Notes under the pieces: generated by a model
Seen by the model: the letters and a program-made list of their open reading frames with translations, nothing else
Told to the model about the DNA's origin: nothing
The model's database searches: none
Part shown: piece by piece, positions 34,885 to 45,520 of the stretch
Layout of the letters: each line of letters starts with the position of its first letter
Position numbering within the stretch: the stretch's first letter is position 1
Position numbers and translations under genes: made by a program
Source of the DNA: Apostichopus japonicus
Taxonomy: Eukaryota; Echinodermata; Holothuroidea; Aspidochirotida; Stichopodidae
Direction of reading: 5' to 3'
Assembly (NCBI RefSeq): GCF_037975245.1
Contig: NC_092568.1
Location: forward strand, 1,176,001 to 1,240,000
Length of the DNA stretch: 64,000 bases

Positions 34885-35095
34885 ATCCTGCAAGTAGGAA
34901 CATGAGAAGAAGCCTCACTGGCTTAACCAAGCTGCAAGCTGACTGAAGTCAGTCTCTTACATACAAATCTAACATCCATGATTATGAAAAGTCAACAACC
35001 CTGTAGCTGGACAACATACACTAATCTTGGGGTGGCCTGAATCGGGGACCTTATGAGTGAAAGGCTTTAACCCTGAGCTGAGCTATAGACCTACT
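34885..35095 (-). mobile_element. tRNA-derived SINE (type 2), copy A
   Basis: On the minus strand this reads a tRNA-like head (tatagctcagctcaggg, then cataaggtccccgattcagg) followed by a body with ccaagattagtgtatgttg, gactgacttcagtcagcttg and gttcctacttgcagg. The same order of words is found on the plus strand at 39342..39572, so the two are copies of one family. The A box here has a small duplication. Confidence 0.7.
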
Positions 35096-35643
35096 CATCA
35101 GAAACAAACTCCCAACAGGGGCTGTGAAGATGGTGAGAGGGTGGGTTTGTAGAAAATCCACCTCATAAATCCCTGGCTGCTTAACGGAGCCCGGGGAGTT
35201 ACTCAGCAAACACAAAAGCGTTACTAAGCATGTAGTGTTTTGTTATGACAACGTTATTAGTGGTGTAAGAGGTATGTCACCGAAAACGTTTTCAGGCTCA
35301 TATTTCAAAACGATTTACGTTAAGACAATAATATAACATTAATACAACATTAATATCTCATAGAAACGTTATGTCGACGTTTTTACCACACCACATTTAA
35401 CGTAATAAACACGTAATAAATGTTATGATAACGTACCCATTACTCCTCAAATCTCTCCATGTCGAGACGTGTCAATTTCGTAGTGTAGTACAGTAGAAGT
35501 ATCCAACTTCCTATTGAAACCACCTAGCGCATAGCCACGACTAGGCTATCAGGTGCTACGAAATGCAACTGTGCTTAAAATGTCGGAACATCGAACATTA
35601 TTCACGAAGCGCATACTGTATGCTCGGAGCGCGTTAGCGCTTG

Positions 35644-36330
35644 AACTCTTGTTGGGGTTTTATCCTACCCCTTTTCCAACTTACTACTAACGCGTTTGTC
35701 TTGGAAATTCACCCAAAAAATATAGAGAGAGGTTTATTCCATGGGATCGCTCACGTAGTCGACAGCTCGTTGCAGCAAACGTTGAGCAAACACGTGTCAA
35801 TCCAGGTGACTGCTTGGCCCCCCTCCTCTCATAACAAATACACAGCGCGGGAATATTGTCTTGGCAGTTTGCCAAGACTCTTGGAAGGCTTCGTTTTCCT
35901 GGCACTTTGCCAAGCTTCGAGAACGTTCTCTTCTTGGCAGGTTGCCAAGGTACTAAGTAACGAGACTGTACTAGAATCGCTTCAGTTTGCGCCTTTTAAC
36001 ATGCTCTGGATGGGGTTCCACCAGCGTTTTAAACAACAAAACATAAGCAAGGTTTCAAACCTAGACATATGGCGATGAATTATAACGAGAGAGAAATATA
36101 ATTAGCGAGGAGAATATGACCCATGAATGCACAGGAAATCTATGTCATGTCCTGGTTTCTGCTGGTACTCATTAAACACACATTCGGGATGTGTAATGAT
36201 AAATGGTGTAGCGATTGCAGTGTCTTTCCGCAATTGATTCGAACCTGTCGTCGCAGCTCAAGCTGCTAGTTCCGGGGGGCAACACTCCCCTGATGAAAGA
36301 GACTCTTCCCCCTCTTGGAGGCGGGATTAA
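35644..36330. other. DIRS interior without recognisable coding, three hairpins
   Basis: This stretch sits where the reverse transcriptase and the start of RNase H should be, but shows neither on the minus strand. It contains three imperfect copies of a cttggca...tgccaag hairpin (35860..35876, 35899..35914, 35933..35949). A 145-codon plus-strand frame (35641..36078) has no recognised similarity. Confidence 0.4.
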
Positions 36331-37300
36331 CTTTGAGGCTGGGGATAAGTATATCTCCGTTTGCCATGGGAACCTCGCTCCAGCCGGCTTTCCTTTCGGA
36401 TTGGGCGTTTGCCCTTACTACCCCGTTCTGGGGGCCCAGCAGTTGTTGATCTCATCGGTTCCCGGCTCCGGGACCGACTCCTGGGACCCGGAGTGGAACC
36501 TCGGTTCCGCACTCCCTGTGAGGTCTCGCTGGACCGTGGTCTCGTCGGACCCGGGCCCCTGGAGCCCATCTCTGTGTGCGTACCTAGCCGGGTACCACTC
36601 CTCTCGACCCGGACATTCTGTCCATTCCGGTCGGAATTTCAAATGGGCTATTTATTGGCCTTGAGCCTTGCCCTTGCCCTTGCCTTCCCCCTTGGTCATA
36701 GAATCCGGACGGTGCCGGGACCTTGGGGGGCAATATCTCTTTCTCCTCTCTCTCTCTCCTCCGGCCTCTCTCGCCGGACTCGGGCTCCCGGAGCCTATCT
36801 CTGTGTGCGTACCACGCCGGGTACCACTCTCCTCGACCCGGACATTCCGTCCGTTCCGGTCGGAACTTCTAAAGGGCTTTTTATTGGCCTTGAGCCTAGC
36901 CTTCCTTGGGTCGGAGGGGAACGTCTGTTCTGGGCTCCTTCTGAGGTCTCGCCGGACCCTGGCTCTCCGGAGCCCCTCTCTTTGCGCGCACCACAACGGG
37001 TGCCGCTCTCTGCGACCCGGACGGACTGTCCGCTCTGGCCGTCTTTGTCATGGGCTTTTGGTTGGCCTTGAGCCTTGCCCTTGCCCTAGCCCTTGGTGGT
37101 ACATCCGGACAACGCCGGCACCTTGGGTGGCAAAATCTGCATCTCTCTCTCTCTCACATGGGCTTTTGGTTGGCCTTGAGCCTTGCCCTTGCCCTAGCCC
37201 TTGGTGGTACATCCGGACAACGCCGGCACCTTGGGTGGCAAATCTCCATCTCTCTCTCTTCTCCGGCCCTCTCCTGGCCTCTCTCCATCTCAACTCCCAC
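36327..37300 (-). pseudogene. Arg/Ser-rich, gag-like low-complexity region of the DIRS element
   Basis: Minus-strand frames are rich in Arg, Ser, Gly, Pro and Lys (GPRSRSRSREPM, GEGKGKGKAQGQ, GLGQGQGSRPTK) and lack any catalytic motif. DNA-level imperfect repeats of about 180 to 230 bp recur (starting near 36571, 36802 and 36980), ending with a 108-bp tandem duplication (37049..37156, 37157..37263). By position, upstream of RNase H and recombinase, this could be the first (gag-like) ORF. I cannot confirm it, and the plus-strand frames here are shadows. Confidence 0.35.
37049..37263. repeat. 108-bp tandem duplication in the DIRS element
   Basis: The unit beginning catgggcttttggttgg and ending in a CT microsatellite is present twice head to tail with only a few differences, indicating a recent duplication. 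Confidence 0.88.
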
Positions 37301-37619
37301 CAACTCTCTCACTTCCTCTTCATCTCCTGTCTCTCCTCCGATATCCCTCCAGGGGAACTGTGGGTTCGGTGATAGATCTAACCTGTCCCGGCCTGCTAGC
37401 CAGGTGTCGATGTGCTGCCACTGTCTGGTGTGAAAACAAAACAGACTAGACAGAGGTCTCGGAACAGTTCACACATTTAAGGTGGCTTCGAGACATGTCT
37501 GAGAAACCCACGTTAAGGAGAGACTAACGGCAAATAGTCTAACGTATCAAACGGAACGACTATAAGGAGGAAGTAGGGTGGGAGTATGCTAACAGAGAGT
37601 AAAGTTACGTGACAAAAAC

Positions 37620-38600
37620 AACGCGCCCCGCTAGAGGCTCGCGGCTTACAAGGTACGCTACAATAGTGAAAAACTTCCCACACTTAGAAGCGAACACGTA
37701 ACTAGAATACATGAAGGAAAAGGACGAAGCATGTATACAAGGGAGAGAACCCCTCTATCCGCGTACAGAGCGGGAAGGGAGGAACAAGGCTACGAGATAC
37801 GCCCCAAGTGAAAACTCCCGACACTTAGGAGGTGCACGAGTAGCGAAACCCATGGAGAACATGAAAATATGTACAAATATATGAAGGTTCAAACAAGAAC
37901 AACAACAACGTAATCGAACCGCCTAGTATTGGATAGGAGTTCGCGGCTTACAAGATACGTAACAAGGAGAAACACTTCCGACATATGGAAGGAACGTAAC
38001 TAAACATATATGCATCGAAAACTTGTAAAAGGACGAAACATGTATATAAGGGAGAGAACCCCCTAACCGCGAACCAGCGGAGGGGGGAACAAGGCTACGA
38101 GGTACACCCCAAGTCATGAGACTCAGGGCGCGCACGTAGCAACAACTGGAGGAAACATGAAAATATACAACAATATATGAAATCAAGGATACTCCCGTCT
38201 TAACATGAAAAACAACGAAACGAGCCGACTATCTCGACTAGTTAGGAGATATCGGAACGTGGCTACAACTACGCTACAAAAGTGAAAACCCACACTGAAA
38301 GCGTAAAAATTAACGAAGTACATGAAAGCAAAACATCTTATGCTAAGTAAGAAAAGCTGAAACACATGTACATACGGAAAAACATGCCTATCCGCGTAAA
38401 CAAGGCGGTATAGGCAACGCTACAAATTACGCTACAAGGGGAAAACCCACACAAAAGCGTAAGAAGTAACGAAGGTACATGAAACATGCAAAACATATTA
38501 TCTTTTAAAGTAAGAAAAGCTGAAACATGTACATACGAAAATATATGCCTATCCGCGTAAACAAGGCGGTATAGGCAACGAACGAAGTAGTCTCGCAGAG
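37620..38600. repeat. long-period tandem repeats in the DIRS 5' region
   Basis: Units of about 305 bp start near 37640 and 37945 (gcggcttacaaggtacg, cgaagcatgtatacaaggg, gaaaatat words in the same order). Units of about 150 to 170 bp follow from 38240 (gtgaaaacccacac, cctatccgcgtaaacaaggc). They lie between the right terminal repeat and the gag-like region, so in element orientation they form its 5' non-coding part. Confidence 0.75.
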
Positions 38601-38834
38601 CTACTACCTGTTACCCTAAAAACGTTACGTAAGAAAAAACGAACGCATGGGCGAGAGTGTACACTAAAAACAGCCCCCAAAAACACCCTTCCCTACAAGA
38701 AAAGGATACTTATCAGGCTGGAAAAGATCCTTGGAAGTGCAGAAGTCCTGATAGGAAACTTCTAGAGTATAAATCCAAGGTAATCCGGGCGAATTTCGCG
38801 AAAATTTTCTAACTCCGAAAAACACATTGAGACA

Positions 38835-38974
38835 CTTTGTGGGTAGAAAAATGAAGGAAGGCCATTTGGGCCAGTGAGGGTGTACAGTGTTAAAAGATTA
38901 CCAGGGCATTCTAGACACGGTAGAATGCGGTGCATAGGTTGTGGGGAGACAGGTAAGTGGGGAACGAAGTAAAT
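38835..38974. repeat. DIRS right inverted terminal repeat
   Basis: Reverse complement of the left repeat from gggtagaaaaatgaagg to gacaggtaagtgg, then the end-specific ggaacgaagtaaat. Identity with the left copy over the shared 115 bp is very high by eye, so the element is not ancient although its genes are broken. Confidence 0.9.
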
Positions 38975-39341
38975 AATGTATGCCCACTCTCTCTCTCTCC
39001 CTCTGTACGTATTATACCATTAGGTCTTGTTAAGTTTCTATAATTACGTATCTAAACAAACTGAAGTGGTTGACAATGAGACTGCAGAATTCTGTGACTC
39101 ATTCGATCATTTTCATCAGTCAGTCTGACAAAGTAAAAAACATACATTATTGTACTTTTAAAATGATACGAACATCGTTCTTTTTTATTGTAAGTGTTAC
39201 GTGGCAAATTTTACGAATTGAGTTTCTTATTTTAGCTTCGTACATTGATTATTCATCACGACAGATATGTAATACAACAACAAAAGTAATAAGTACAATT
39301 AGAATTTTGCTTGGTATGAGTACAAGGTTACCAGTTCATAA

Positions 39342-39572
39342 GGAGTGTTAGCTCAGCGGTTAACGCCCGTGCCTTTCAATCATAAGGTCCCGAGTTTGAG
39401 TCACTCCAAGATTAATGTATGTCGTCCAGTTACAGAGTTGTTGACAATTGACAATTCATAATCATGGACTTTAAATATGATATCTAAGAGACTGACTTCG
39501 GTCAGCTTGCGGCTTTGATAAGCCAATGATGGCTTCTTCCCGAGTTCCTGCTTGCAGGAGGAACTAATATAA
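39342..39572 (+). mobile_element. tRNA-derived SINE (type 2), copy B
   Basis: The head 39342..39407 starts ggagtg and ends cactcc, which pair as a tRNA acceptor stem. tagctcagcgg fits the A box exactly and gagtttgagtc fits the B box with one change. The body shares ccaagattaatgtatgtcg, agagactgacttcggtcagc and gttcctgcttgcagg with copy A. It ends directly against a DIRS right-end remnant. Confidence 0.75.
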
Positions 39573-39575
39573 ATT

Positions 39576-39640
39576 CTAGGCATGGTAGAACGAGAGTGCT
39601 AAAGTTGTGGGTAGACAGGTAAGCGGGGAGTGAAGTAAAT
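39576..39640. repeat. DIRS right-terminus remnant
   Basis: The stretch ggcatggtagaacgaga, then ttgtgggtagacaggtaag and ggggagtgaagtaaat aligns to the last 65 bases of the right terminal repeat with scattered changes. It lies 600 bp beyond the end of the 6.9-kb element and is more diverged, so it is a separate, older insertion. Confidence 0.7.
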
Positions 39641-42573
39641 ATAAGGTTCTAAGTACAAGTACTGTACAAGGGTTCTAAGTATGAGTTCAGTACCTAATCT
39701 TGCACTAGAATATACTAGATTGCCACAATGCCTCAAGTATTCATGAGTACCAAATAAAAGTCCATGGGAGCAAGTACAAATACAGAAAACTACACTAGAA
39801 ATACCAGTATGAGTTTAGGATCACTGCAAGTCTATTTCAGATGTTGCAAAGATCATTAAAAATTTCCAATAAATGACAGTTCCATCAGAATTGTTGTAAG
39901 AAACTCTAGGTAAAGCAATGTACTTAAACAGGGAGGGCAAGAGGAATATATAGCTTCATAGGTTTTATTTATTTATTGTCTCGACATGGTTTACTAACAC
40001 CATGAGTGTTACATGAAACAGTCACATTAAGGTTCATGGAAAACTTATTTCAGACATTTTGGTAAGAAGAGCATTATGTCCACCTCGTCAATAGTATTAG
40101 ATATTGAGGGAAGTTAAGCTGTTGTTCACATTTGAGAACACAAGGAAGGTCAAAATACTAGCAGGACGATCGTATACTCAGGATAAGATGAACCCATACT
40201 CAGGATCAGATGATCCCGTACTCAGGATCAGATGATCCTGTACTCAGGATCAGACGATCGTGTACTCAAGATCAGACCCCATATTCTTGATCTCCCTTGC
40301 CGGGGATCCATATGTGAACAAGGCCTATGCAGCACCAAAGCATACAAATAGAAGTTGCCATAACAGTCAAACCTCTATTGAAAACAGGCGAATAGTTTGC
40401 ACAAACTATAACAGACAACACAACCAACATTGATGTGATCATGTATCAGCTCTTATTAACAGGAAAGCCGGAGACTGAACAGTAACAAGTAGATTAACCA
40501 TTAAATAAACACAATCAGTGCGCTCCCATGTACAGTATTGTACCTGCAATGGTTCATATCACACCTAGTTCAACTTAAACAGGACATTGCCTTTATCGTT
40601 TTATCTTCTTAATAAATGGCACTTTGAATGGACTTTATTGTCAAACATGCACTTCAACTGCTCCACACAATGATGTGAGCAAACACAATTAAAATACAGC
40701 ATGTACACAGTACATGCTTCCCTGATACGAGGAACCGAGTCAGTAAAACTGGTTGTAGTGACATCAGTACTGTGTGTGCTGTTGTAAAGTATGCACACAA
40801 TCATGAGGATTCTACTCTTTACTACCCTCGGAATTGTCTGCCCTGCTCCCCACAGCTTTCTTCACATCAGTTCTCCTGCTACAAGCAATCCTTCCTGACA
40901 AACACATTGTTCCAGGATTACCTTCATAAAATATATCGGCTAATCCATCCTGTATCTCCCTTCCCCACATCAGAACTCCTGCAAAAACTTCTTTTCTTTT
41001 TCTTCTGATTTTTCTTCTGATTTTTTTCTTCTGACAAAAAATTGGATGCTATGTTGATTGTAGCAAACACTCTCTAACTGATGACTAATCCATCGTCCAC
41101 CCACCCCCCACCCCCAAACCCAGACCCCTCTTCCTCCCCACCAAACCAGATTTGCACTATCCAACCCTTTACAAGTGGTTTCCATGCTGAGTTTAATATT
41201 TACCTTGATCCCTACCCAATGAGTAATCCATCTTCCTTTGCCCCGAGTTCCCATTCTCCCTTCTCCCATATCCCATTTCCCTTTCCCCCCCACCCCTTCA
41301 CACACCAGTTCTCCTGCTGTAACCCATCTTTCCTGACTATCACATTGTTTTCATGTCAAAAGTTGAGCAGTATCTCCCAAACCTATGACTAATATCGTCA
41401 GAGTATAACATTTAATAACACTGTAAAACAAAATACAACCCTTTGAGAACCCCCTTCACAATACACCAGAGATTTGATTCATGTAAACAAAAAGCTAGCG
41501 TACGTACTTCTACCTCGCTGTAGTATGTGAACACATTCAGGTGCGACTCAAAGACTGCTAAATTAGTGTCGTGTTTACTGTAAACCATGAAAGCTGTAAA
41601 TATCCAAAAGCATGACTCGAGAAAGCTATGACCTAAGCAAGAAGATTATATTTCACACAGCTAATTTTATTAATAATGCAGAAGTGACGTCGTCTGCGCG
41701 GAATGGGCTTAAATAATTCAGCCACGGTGGTGATAATGCGTTCTCCTTTTGCGTGGAACATGATACCGTCAGGTGTCTGGATGTTTGTGTATTTCTCCTC
41801 TCCGAACGAAAGGCAAGTGGTGATGTAGCGTCAATTCACAGAGCTATGTAGTCCACAGACTGATCGATGAAGACGTGTTGGCTATAAAACTGACATACCA
41901 GTAAGCTAACATGTAAATAAACCTATTCTGATAATTGTTGATATTTTACAGAAAATGGCTTAAACCTGAAAGCACGACTGTTGTGACCTTAAATTAAACG
42001 TCTGCTGTTTTACAACCATTCTAGAGTACTGACCGCTGACAAAACATTGTCAAATATATTTGAGCAAGCAATGTTTGCCCTGACTGAGGCAAACCACAAA
42101 AATTGTAAATACTATTTATAATTTATTACTCCTGCAAAGGAATACCTCTTTGGTTCAGCTGTATAAATAAAATTTGCAGTTTGAGCTGTTTAATATGTGA
42201 CATTGAGGATACAGTGAAAAGTTTGATGGGTCACAGCCACAAAGGAGGATTTTTCTTGAAACCTTTCCTGCTATGAACTGCTATCTATCTAAATTGTAGT
42301 GCTACGTGCCACAGTCTGCCATCGACAGCTGCCTTCCACTGCCTAACTTACCATTTTTGCCCTTGTCCAGTCAAGCCTAGATACTCACATTGCAGCACAA
42401 CTTTATTTCTATTATAATTGTCATTGTTGTCAAATGTTCATGTGAAGTCTATTATTATTCATGAATATGATAATCTCCCTCCCTTTCCCCCTTCCCCCCC
42501 CCCCACTTTCCGCCACATTCCAGGCTATTTCCTCGACTACCAATCATAGCGGTTTTCGTTAAAAAGCACTCAC
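39641..42573. other. intron segment right of the DIRS cluster
   Basis: Non-coding. Besides the 22-bp array at 40175..40282 it holds a diverged duplication: the words cttcacatcagttctcctgc and tcctgacaaacacattg (about 40860..40915) recur at about 41295..41352. A C-rich patch occupies 41090..41300. No exon is seen. Confidence 0.5.
40175..40282. repeat. 22-bp tandem repeat rich in GATC
   Basis: The unit tactcaggatcagatgatcc, with two more bases, recurs at 40175, 40197, 40219, 40241 and partly 40263. Each unit contains gatcagatgatc, a near-palindrome, so the array can form small hairpins. Confidence 0.88.
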
Positions 42574-42657
42574 CTCTGCCCTCTTCAACATTTCCCATTT
42601 GTTCAAGAGCTTCATTGCAAATACTTCGCCTGTATCTTTCATTTTGACAACAGAAAC
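42574..42657 (-). CDS. MRCK: MRCK exon: beta-3 lysine segment
   Basis: 84 nt, 28 codons, phase 0 on both sides; acceptor ccttgcag, donor gtgagtgc. It encodes [28 protein letters not shown] in outline. The AMK lysine is the ATP-phosphate-contacting residue equivalent to the VAIK lysine, and [10 protein letters not shown] is a family hallmark shared with MRCK and DMPK. The exon follows the Gly-rich loop exon after a 2.58-kb intron and is followed by the 10.9-kb intron that holds the DIRS-like element. Confidence 0.93.
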
Positions 42658-45238
42658 CTGCAAGGGAGTAAGAAGAGAAACATAATGTGATACTGACAAT
42701 CAGCTTCTTCACAACTTTCACAATTACAACCTTCATTATTAACCTTTACTCAACATCAATGCAGAACTTTAGCTGAATTTCATTACTTGAATTGTAAACC
42801 CTACCTATTAAATGCACCACTTATCTCATAGTTTAATGCACTGTTTCTTTAATGAATTCTTTTTAACGAGACAAAATCAATGCCGGTTTGACGGTCTAAA
42901 TCATCTCTTTCAGTTTTGACAAGCTTCCTTATTACTATGAGGAGGGTTTTTTTTCCTTTCATTGCAACTACTACAGTCCTTTTGCAAAGAATAATCAAAA
43001 TAAAGGTTTTGTTTATCAAGAAGTCAATACAGCCACAAAGTAGCTTCTAAACACTGCTGGCTGGAATAGGACCAGAACATATCCTGAGACCTACAGTACA
43101 GTCATGATCTCCCTCTAGGCTGAGATCCTCACTGGGTTTTTTGTTTTTTTCGGTAGAAACCCTCAAAGCTCAGAATGCAGTATAGCCATTGTCAGACTGT
43201 CTTGACTCCTGTCATATCTCACAGTGAGGTGGTCATTTTAGGCAAAACAACTTACCTCCACACAAAATCAAAGTAATGTGGTGCCAACCTATACTTATGG
43301 ACAGTGCAAAGCAATGATTTCCCCATAAAGCTGTAACAACCCAAAACATGTTGATCATGTTGAGATGTTCAAGTATTATCCCGGTGGTCACAGTCTTCAA
43401 AATTGATCTGAAACGTCGGAGGCGGTCAAATTACAACTTAGTCTCTCAGCTTTGTGAGCAAACCTGCTTTTAAGGATGAACTAGAAATTGTGTAAAGTCC
43501 TTTCATAGATGGTCATTTTGGGGCGATTTTCATTTTTGTGCATGTTGCACTTGCAGGCATTTACCGTCCTCACTTTAATATGTTGAAAAATTGATTTGAA
43601 TTGCTTCTTTAAGTTTGTCCTTGGATTATCAATTTCAGCTGCCAGGTGCCTCAGTATTAATGATGGGCCTCTGGAGGGACAAGGATGAGGCTGGGCTCAC
43701 AAATTCAATTTCATATAATTCACATCTATGATATTCATTGAAAATTCACCTGCACTGGCACAACTGGTGAAAGTGAACTGAAGGAAAGCATGATGCCAGA
43801 ATGCAGTATATCATTTTAATCACTGCATTTGTTTTAAGAAAGCAAATGCTGTAGAGGGGCAGGGAAGGGAGGGAGGATGGACTCAAAGGTAAAATTAAGG
43901 TCTTCAGTTCTTTCCGGTCAAAACGTATTTAATTTATTAATATAAGTAGCATATAGTACAGTATGTACTTCCTGCAAAACTATATTGCAACTTGCATTGT
44001 TCTTATAACACATTAACACAGCACACACATCCTACAGTAGACGGCCGATTCACATGCTAGTATATGATACTATTGTACTGTAATATTACAAAAGTTTATA
44101 ATTGTTATCATAATACATCATTGCACCATGTAATTCTATACCCAACAATATTATTGTGGATGTTTTATACTGTTATGATCAATATTATTGAATGATACTA
44201 TGTGAAACAGGTAATACCATATCCAACAATATTATTGTGGATGTTTTATATTATATTACTATGATACAAAATTATTGTATTCATGCGAATCGGGTGTCCT
44301 AGAAGCATGCCACATGTGAAGAAATGTTCAAATACTGTAGCAGGCCAGAATGTATTGAAAGATTTTTACTGACAATTTTTCAGAGATTGCATCCAAAGAT
44401 TTTGAACTACTGTAAATGCCAAAGTACGCCCGGACATCACTCAATACTTTTACATCAAAAGTGCATTTATAATGGACTTTTTACGATTTTAATGAAGTGG
44501 TCAAACGATGCTGTCGCAGCTCCTTCCGTTAAGAAGAATTGTCTGGTAGGTTTACAACAACAAATCAGTTGACTTCCAATTTTGCTCAAGTTCTGATGGA
44601 ACTCAAAATTTCCTATCTTGACTTCTTATATAAACCGATATCAATACCTCCTTTCAAACAGGCAATGTAAACTCATAACTCTGATTATGGATGAAATATT
44701 ATGGACAAATGTTCAAAGAAGCAGTTATGATTATATGTACACAAAGTATGGTTTATAGTATGTTGCCATGGCAACAATAACACTAGGGTCATGACAGCTA
44801 TAAATAGCATAAATTTGAAATACAGTAGACAAATACTGTGAAACTGGATCGCAACATTGTGAGTTCATGTAGAAAGCTCTCCTTTTGATTATTAGTATGG
44901 TGGATAAGATTTCAATTATCATTAGGTGACTTTACAGTTTCAGGGGTGTGCAAGTTCCGAACGGAAGAGATACTGGAATTTTTAGTTTGTGTGAGTGTGT
45001 AATTGCAGGGTCACCTGATCACAGATTTCTTTTGCATTAACTAGCAAATATCTCCAAAGTGCAAAGTTGGTTTCTCATCTGTTACATCTGAAATTTACCT
45101 ATAGTCTCTGAAAGTGTAACTTTCGAAAGGTACCTATATACTCTGAAAGTCTAACATTCAAGTTTTCAGACTTTATCATCATTGGCTTTTTAAATTTGAG
45201 GAAAAAGGGTTGGACCATTTTATTCTGACTAAAATTAC
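42658..45238. other. intron between Gly-loop and beta-3 exons
   Basis: 2.58 kb of non-coding DNA. It contains a direct duplication of ccaacaatattattgtgg, extended with atgttttata, at about 44151 and 44222 that embeds the palindrome caatattattg. No further feature is supported. Confidence 0.5.
44151..44250. repeat. short direct duplication with AT-rich palindrome
   Basis: A nearly 30-base word (cccaacaatattattgtgga and onwards to tttata) occurs twice about 71 bp apart. The inner caatattattg is self-complementary except for its centre. Confidence 0.75.
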
Positions 45239-45330
45239 CTGTCCAAAGGCTCCTCTTCCTATAACTTCAAGAGTCTCAAAATCATCCCTGTTGAGTCTGA
45301 GGTCACGCACCCTGGCCACCAAAGGTTTAG
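45239..45330 (-). CDS. MRCK: MRCK exon: kinase N-lobe start, Gly-rich loop
   Basis: 92 nt, entered at phase 1 (first two bases complete an Ala codon) and ending in phase 0 after CAG. It encodes KPLVARVRDLRL, then DDFETLEVIGRGAFGQ. IGRGAFGQ is the ATP-binding glycine-rich loop (GxGxxG), preceded by the short segment that in MRCK links the amino-terminal dimerisation region to the kinase core. The acceptor is ttctccacag and the donor is gtaattttag. The upstream partner exon (in relatives, the region ending near EYLEW) was not found between 45331 and 64000. A decayed DIRS terminal repeat (45437..45520) lies only about 107 bp upstream of the acceptor. Confidence 0.93.
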
Positions 45331-45436
45331 CTGTGGAGAAGAGAACATACCAACTTTGTAAAAATAGCAATCTACCAGAACATATAGGCTACTGTACAAA
45401 GACACCTCTGTGCAATGACAAGAGATAATCCAAACA

Positions 45437-45520
45437 TACTGGTTAAGATATTTACGAGTGACAAGCTTACCTGTCTCCTCACAACCTGTGAGGAACTGGT
45501 AAGCGAGGAGTGAAGTAAAT
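45437..45520. repeat. degenerate miniature DIRS terminal-repeat element
   Basis: Left-end words (tactggttaagatatttacg, agtgacaagcttacctg) are followed within 84 bp by right-end words (ggtaagcgaggag, tgaagtaaat), the same architecture as 46398..46604 but shorter and more mutated. It sits in the intron just upstream of the Gly-loop exon. Confidence 0.7.

Larger units (their letters stand above)
34257..35643. mobile_element. segment nested in the DIRS element, with 11-bp direct repeats
   Basis: The 11-mer gttagcgcttg occurs at 34257..34267, where RNase H similarity ends, and again at 35633..35643. The enclosed DNA is AT-rich like the host genome, unlike the surrounding element, and contains two minus-strand SINE copies. 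The repeats could be a target-site duplication of a composite insertion, or the left-over of a deletion junction. Which element carried it in is not clear. Confidence 0.4.
32089..38974 (-). mobile_element. DIRS-like tyrosine-recombinase retrotransposon, decayed, 6886 bp
   Basis: The element starts attataaaac and ends gaagtaaat and has about 135-bp inverted terminal repeats (32125..32260 and 38835..38958) plus short end-specific extensions. Between the coding remnants and the left repeat lies a 100-bp internal complementary region that reproduces the joined ends, which is diagnostic of DIRS-type elements copied through a circular intermediate. On the minus strand, in order: 5' tandem repeats, an Arg/Ser-rich gag-like stretch, an RNase H tail and a tyrosine recombinase with HxxR and terminal Tyr. 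There is no flanking duplication, as expected for recombinase-mediated insertion. Frames are broken by stops and shifts, and reverse transcriptase is missing, so it is not autonomous. Its interior is much more GC-rich than the host intron. It lies in the same orientation as the kinase gene. Confidence 0.85.

Noticed and set aside
36361-37372. Long plus-strand frames (up to 236 codons) rich in Leu, Ser and Pro
   Set aside because: They are the complement of the GC-rich Arg/Ser stretch of the DIRS element; no family is recognised and the element runs on the other strand.
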